From the NCBI RefSeq assembly GCF_001949145.1, contig NW_019091401.1, forward strand, positions 922,546 to 986,545: DNA of 64,000 nt, written 5' to 3'. Source of the DNA: Acanthaster planci (taxonomy: Eukaryota; Echinodermata; Asteroidea; Valvatida; Acanthasteridae). The translations under genes were made by a program, and so were the position numbers. The notes beneath the pieces were generated by a model that was given only the letters and a program-made list of their open reading frames with translations, made no database searches and had not been told where the DNA came from. Positions 59,701 to 64,000 of this stretch are shown here, piece after piece (positions within the stretch are counted from its first letter, which is position 1; the number at the start of each line of letters is the position of its first letter).

Positions 59701-62595
59701 TCTGAGGACTTGTAAAAAGACTTCTGACATGACTTGTGAGGACTTATGATTAGCCTGTAAGGACTTAATCAATATGAAGCACACCGTTAAGGCACTCAAT
59801 GGAAAAAAAGAGCAATACATGTACCTGCTTATCCTGTCATGGTGAAAACCAATCATACACAAATACAAAACAAGAAAACAAGTCTTCATTATTGTGATTT
59901 TGACTTCTGTGATTTGGACTGCCAAATCCCTTCACAAAATCCATTCAAACATGTAGAACGCTTGATATGGAAGGTTGAGCAAAGACAAACATGAACACAA
60001 TCATGGAATCCATAGAGTCTGCATGCAGGGAATTCTGAAAGACTCCATTGTATATTCACGACTACAGTTGACAACTGTGTAAAGACTAACTGCCAATACT
60101 GACCACACATGACACAGAATTAAAAGCATGTGCTTGCTTACCATAGGATAATCAGTGAGAAACAGCTTAGGAGCAATATGACAGAATATGAAGTTGAAGA
60201 TTAGTTAAAATACATCATAATCATCATCCAATGCCCGCGGTAACTAGCCCTCCTGTGCTACTTCCAGGAAACCTGGAGGATACAATTCAGGGCCCAATTT
60301 CATGGAGCTGCTAAGCACATGATAGTACATAAGGGGCTGTGTGTATTTCATGGAGACCATAAGCAGTAAGCAAGGCAAAAGGCATGCTTACCTTGGAGGA
60401 AAAATTGGCTTAACACAGTGCCAGAACAGGGAAATCTCTACGCACACGCAACCGTAAGCACAACCATGCCAAGTACACCTGGTGCCAAGCAAGATGATTC
60501 TGAAAGCTTTTAGAGAGCAACTCAAAGGAAAACATGTTTTCTCTGATTTGATCTGTTTGAGTGAACATGGAAGCATCCAAATTGAATGCAACTGGCTTCA
60601 GAGCTAAACTGTAACAACCTAAAAAGGGGCCTTTTTCTGCTCATGCCAAGAGGGAAATTCTGAAGGTAGATTGTGTCATTCAGAGAAAACAGAGAAAATG
60701 AGGGGAACCCTCGCCCTGTGTCTATAGTGGATAAACCCTTGTGCATACCAAACAATGGCTACATGCATGCATGATTTCTCCAAATGACGCAATCTACACT
60801 CAGAATTTCCATCTTGGCATGAGCAGAAAAAAGCCCTTTTTAGCTTGTCATAGTTGAGCTCTGAAGACAAATGACACTGCGTTTGATTTGGAGGCTTCCA
60901 TATTTATTTGAACAAATTAAAATCAGAGAAAACATGTTTTCCTTAGAGGTGCTCTTTAAGCAAGTTCACAAAACTTGGCCCAGCTGTTGGTGTGCTGTAA
61001 CTTTTGTCTATAGCTGAAGTCCATTTGAAGTTCCTTAACATAGTGTCTCCTCAGCTTGAAGAAAGATATGTACAGATTCTCCTCCAAATATGAATTTTAA
61101 GATGTGAAATACTGTTTTCAAGGAAGACACGTGCAATCAAAAATATTCAACCGATACAGTGATGCATCAAAATGGCATGCGTTGGACAGCTTTCTGTATA
61201 CATGTAGCAATGGAGAGAGGTGCTCACTGCTTCAATTAAACTTGAGACACTTCAGGTGAGGAAAATATTTCAAGGAACTCAAGACAGAAGTATAACAAAA
61301 CAATTACGGACTGCTATGACGTGGAACATGATGTTTTAACACCCTCAAGGGACTCATAGCACCCTTAGCTTTGCCTTGGAGGTTATTCCCCTAGGCGTTA
61401 AAACAATATATCCCACATCAAAGCAGTCAACTGTCAAGCAACATTTCAGGGGTTAGTACAAGCAAATTTTACCCTTTCCATCTGTATCGACTCTGTAATT
61501 TGAAGTATTTGTAAGTCTCTAAACACGTGGAGTTGCAGCAAATTACATTCACTGAACCATTTGAAAGTAAAATGAAAATGGAATCAAGATCAAACTGTGT
61601 GGTGTTGTAAAACCCTGCACGTGTATCTGGCTCCGACGTTAAATTGTCGCAGCTTTAAACCATGTCCACTAACACAGTGTGGCAATGGAACCACTGAAAC
61701 AAAATGTAGTGCGAAGTTGGCATATTAGCCAACGGGCACTCATAATTAGGAAAATCACTAATTAACTGGATTCCTGAATGAATGATAGCTTACCTTATCA
61801 TCAATGGCCTCAGCAATAGCCTGAGTGAAACAAGAAGAAAAAAAGTTTGAAAAACAATACATGTATTTAAAACATTTCATCACAATGTACAAACATCTAT
61901 GATACAAATTAAAAAAAAATGTCCTACATGTAGGTTAAGGCACTGTTTTTCTGGTTAAGACACCGCTTAATGCATTACGAGGCATCTATATTTTGCTGAT
62001 TAATTTTAAGCCCAATCCAACAATCTATAAATTTTTTTTACAAATTTGGTCATTAACAATGAAACCATACCACAGTACCAAAATGATCACCATTTCTACA
62101 CTACACGCGGTTGACAAAACAAGTAAGATTCTATGAACCCTTCATCATAGCTGGACATTCTACAGGAGAGTTCCATCAAAATTTTGCAAAATTGACGTTG
62201 AAACTGTTTGCATGACATGAGAGTTGTATACACCTGTATCGTCAAGACCATCACGAGACGAGTTACATCTAACAGGGTGAACTGCAACAAAAGAATGCTT
62301 TTGTTGCAGTTCATTTAATCAGCTCATTACATCCAGTCTAACTGGAGATCTTGTGCTGGTCTTTGTGGCTGGGTCTTGTGACGGTCTCACAGGGTCTTGA
62401 CTACCAGGCTGGTACGGGATTTCTCCCCTCTCAGAGCAAACATAAACATCTTACCTTCCTTATAGTCTGCTGAGTTTCCTCTTCCTGTGATGCTAGCTTG
62501 GTTTGTAGGGCGACCACCCGGGCATCAAGGTCTGCCAGGCCACGTAACCCTCCCTGGCTCTGCTCCTCAATCATCTGCTTCACCTTGTCTTGGTA
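44735..62595 (-). CDS. Uncharacterised coiled-coil protein, 5' part outside window
   Basis: Eleven exons with good GT-AG borders: 62455-62595, 61794-61820 (27 nt), 57742-57861, 57254-57330, 55310-55532, 53680-53700 (21 nt), 52804-52890, 51268-51461, 47139-47250, 46047-46302 and 44735-44948 (stop TAG). The first eight join in phase to about 296 residues of charged heptad-type coiled coil (for example KLEKIDDWRDSADKKLKQV and EQIGKVESSIQTV), broken by an Ala/Pro/Gly linker. A Ser/Gly/Pro-rich basic region follows, then FVKELDGSGDIHNTPAINRY and AYWWMKAIKKWRKN, and an Arg/Ser-rich tail ending EGDDAN. Exon 51268 ends in phase 2 while 47139-47250 needs phase 0, so a small exon between them is missing from this model. 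I do not recognise the family. A ciliary or cytoskeletal role is conceivable for such a protein but is not shown. The start codon lies right of the window or is unrecognised. Confidence 0.8.
45107..45297. mobile_element. Short TIR element with perfect internal palindrome
   Basis: The ends GTGCGTTCGAGCGAGCTACT and its diverged inverted copy (45264-45297), both followed inward by a GTTAACA block, form arms of about 33 bp. A perfect 20-bp palindrome AGCGAGAGTATACTCTCGCT lies at 45191-45210. It is in the last intron of the coiled-coil gene. Confidence 0.65.
52960..53182 (-). mobile_element. tRNA-derived SINE
   Basis: Reading the minus strand from 53182, GGTGGCACGGTTGGCTTGTG starts a tRNA-like head. 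A B-box-like GGTCTGATTCC lies near 53115-53125. A body containing TTTTCCTCCCTCCGCG follows, as in widespread tRNA-derived repeats of marine animals. It is intronic in the coiled-coil gene. It is not a functional tRNA, because no acceptor stem closes. Confidence 0.6.
53355..53626. mobile_element. Foldback element with arms of about 115 bp
   Basis: The left arm 53355-53468 and right arm 53510-53626 are inverted copies at about 85 percent identity. Both read ...GAAACTTGCCA, GGCCACACATAAAA, TTTTGTACACAGGTA and CCCCTTACTAATCAC. The loop is about 41 bp. It is intronic. Confidence 0.85.
54066..54729 (+). pseudogene. Fossil 3' end of a non-LTR retrotransposon
   Basis: The plus strand encodes HHTPRVLREAGKQAPRLWNGIPLGS, then after a frame change DCFKSWLKIHLFQ and a stop at about 54238. 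The pattern WN-x-(I/L)P ... FK-x-x-LK-x-HLF is the usual C-terminus of reverse transcriptases in L2/CR1/jockey-type elements. Noncoding sequence follows, ending in a short ATTATTATC-type run near 54710-54729, typical of such 3' tails. The copy is broken by the frame change and an internal TAG. It is antisense to the host gene, within an intron. Confidence 0.65.
55036..55168. mobile_element. Hairpin MITE, 39-bp arms
   Basis: Arms 55036-55074 and 55130-55168 are inverted copies with about four mismatches (TGTTTGTTTCACA at the ends). The loop is 55 bp. Intronic. Confidence 0.75.
56517..56669. mobile_element. Hairpin MITE, about 70-bp arms
   Basis: The ends AGACCT...AGGTCT, with inner shared blocks ACTCCTTCCTGAGG, AATAGATTAAAA and AAATGA, form nearly continuous inverted arms. 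Intronic in the coiled-coil gene. Confidence 0.75.
58774..58958. mobile_element. MITE with CAGGGGCCAATTTCA termini
   Basis: Inverted arms of about 47 bp begin CAGGGGCCAATTTCA and carry TAAGCACA and AATTTGCTTA blocks. Related but decayed ends occur near 4859 and 60288, so this is a family with several copies in the window. No clear target duplication. Confidence 0.75.
59238..59318 (-). mobile_element. tRNA-derived SINE head
   Basis: The minus strand reads TTCAATTGGTAGAGCATCAG (A-box region) and, about 25 nt later, GTTCAAATCCCACC (B box). The tRNA resemblance is strong but the acceptor stem does not pair, so this is a SINE rather than a tRNA gene. Confidence 0.6.
60509..60958. mobile_element. 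Long foldback element, arms of about 190 bp
   Basis: The left arm (about 60509-60700) and right arm (about 60770-60958) are inverted copies at about 80 percent identity. Shared blocks include AGGAAAACATGTTTTC, CTGCTCATGCCAAGA, GGAAATTCTGA and CTTCAGAGCT. The loop is about 70 bp. Intronic between exons 57742-57861 and 61794-61820. Confidence 0.85.
61308..61428. mobile_element. Hairpin MITE, about 40-bp arms
   Basis: GGACTGCTATGACGTGG...TGTTTTAACACC pairs with GGCGTTAAAACAATATATCCCACATCAAAGCAGTC. Arms 61308-61350 and 61389-61428. Intronic. Confidence 0.65.
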
Positions 62596-63783
62596 CTACA
62601 TACACATAGACAGACCCCCCCCCCAAAAAAAATATCACTTGAGCTTTCCACTGCAGGCATCAGTAAGCAATGGGCCACAGTGCAAATGAAATCAACATAC
62701 AGATGTAACAGATAATTTTCCTACATCAGTTTTGGCCACCAAAACCTGAGCCATTGGTTGTAAACACGGCGAGAGAACCCATTGACTGTGGACAGCAAAT
62801 GAAGTGTTTGAACAAAAAAAACTAAATTTTGGACTTTGGTACAATGAAAAACTTCTTGATAAATATTTAGGAAAGAAATACTCAAAAAAAAGAAAAGAAA
62901 AGGGCAAGCACTTTATGAAAACGTCAAAAAAAATTTCATTTGACTCTATCCAAAATCTTCATTTCTTTTGGTAAGTACATGCTCTGCAATGTCAGTATCA
63001 TAAAGCTTTGTCCAAAACAAACTGTCTCAACATGTGGCAGTAAACTTGGTGCTCGGATTTGTGGGAGTCGGTCACATTTTAGAACATAAAAACTGCTTGC
63101 ATGCTAAACTCTACCAGTGAAGACAGTCTGGCGACAATGAAAATAACAGATGAAATATGTCAAGAGATTTGTCTCATATCTTTCGCTGGCTCTAACAGCA
63201 AAGGTCATTGTCAATGAGATGTTTTTAATCTTAATCACAATGACCCCTTCCACTGCATACAGAATACATGTTTTTGCCGAGAATGGTTCAACGAAAGAAA
63301 TCATTTTTCTTCCTCTAACGCGAACCTCCGGCTTTTATCTCTGCAGCTTACATAAATTTCATAAGGTGTAGTTGATCATGTTTAAATGGAGAGTGTAAGG
63401 TATATGTTGCAACATGTTCATTTTCCTCTCTTACTGAAAACAGATTAAGCATGGCTGATGTTGCATACTCTATGAAAATTTCTGTCAGTGCATTTTTAGA
63501 ACGCGCCAGAGTGTTCCTGTGTGGTACTCTGAATGATTGACATCTCAAATATCTGAGCAGGTGAATGGCCTGGGACTTGACTCCAAACTGGCTAACTTCT
63601 CAATGAGTTGTGACAGACAAGTGAGGACCTTTCATTGGCTTATGATGGACTTATGATGACTTGCAATTGACTTCCGAGGACTCCTGATTGATTTGTGATG
63701 AATATGACGATGTGCGATTGACTTTTAATGACTTGTGATGGCTTGTGATCGACTTGTGATGGCATTTTGAAAACTAGCAATTA
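62596..63783. other. Probable intron upstream of the first visible coiled-coil exon
   Basis: The exon at 62455-62595 begins with an acceptor, so more 5' exons lie to the right. I see none up to the edge. The tail from about 63600 consists of degenerate copies of the minisatellite that follows. Confidence 0.45.
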
Positions 63784-63935
63784 ACTTGTGATCGACCTAC
63801 AATGACTTCTGATTCACTTGTGATGGACTTACAATGACTTCTGATTCACTTGTGATGGACCTACAATGACTTCTGATTCACTTGTGATGGACCTACAACG
63901 ACTTCTGATTCACTTGTGATGGACTTATAATGAAC
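63784..63935. repeat. 32-bp minisatellite
   Basis: Units starting at 63784, 63816, 63848, 63880 and 63912 repeat at exactly 32 bp (ACTTGTGATGGACCTACAAT, then GACTTCTGATTC). About 4.7 copies with single-base differences, preceded by a more diverged run of ACTTGTGAT words from about 63600. Confidence 0.9.
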
Positions 63936-64000
63936 GTGTTGATTACAGTTCTTGAGTAATGAAAGGCTCGCCACATAAAAGGTCATGCAGTATACGTGCT

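Overview
The window looks like a gene-sparse piece of a marine invertebrate deuterostome genome, most likely an echinoderm (a sea star would fit). The reasons are small exons separated by AT-rich introns, GT-AG splice sites, many scattered TAGGCCTA and ACATGTAC-type words, dense small inverted-repeat elements, and proteins that resemble vertebrate orthologues closely. The species assignment is inference. No operons, CRISPR arrays, rRNA genes or bacterial features are present.

Layout, left to right. (1) 259-9662, minus: eleven exons of COP9 signalosome subunit 1 (CSN1/GPS1), with the start codon at 9662 and the last coding exon beyond the left edge. Its introns hold a palindrome flanked by a duplication (2617-2837), an element with terminal arrays of short repeats (7047-8053) and a nested inverted-repeat element (8154-8902). 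(2) 12441-14900, plus: an intronless 819-codon plasma-membrane-type Na+/H+ exchanger (SLC9A). (3) 18050-20008, plus: a three-exon NUDT1/MTH1 oxidised-nucleotide hydrolase, with a 471-bp transposon inserted 3 bp after the exon 1 coding boundary. (4) 24824-25759, minus: a 311-residue single-coding-exon protein that I read as a homologue of vertebrate PERCC1. A strong splice acceptor lies 122 bases before its ATG. A TATA/CCAAT/CRE promoter with a short leader exon and a perfect donor sits 7.5 kb upstream at 33.3-33.7 kb and could be its promoter. (5) 26-44 kb: mostly gene-poor. It holds one convincing but unidentified terminal coding exon (37587-37891, minus), a foldback element and a CpG-rich patch near 42 kb. 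(6) 44735-62595, minus: the 3' two-thirds or so of a coiled-coil protein I cannot name, with at least eleven exons including 21-nt and 27-nt microexons. Its introns are packed with foldback elements, a fossil non-LTR retrotransposon and two tRNA-derived SINEs. (7) 62.6-64 kb: intron or upstream sequence ending in a 32-bp minisatellite.

The genes do not form a pathway. They cover protein-complex regulation (CSN1), ion transport (NHE), nucleotide-pool sanitation (NUDT1), a gut-endocrine-type gene (PERCC1-like) and a structural coiled-coil protein. The observation most worth following is the PERCC1 homologue outside vertebrates together with its candidate distal promoter.
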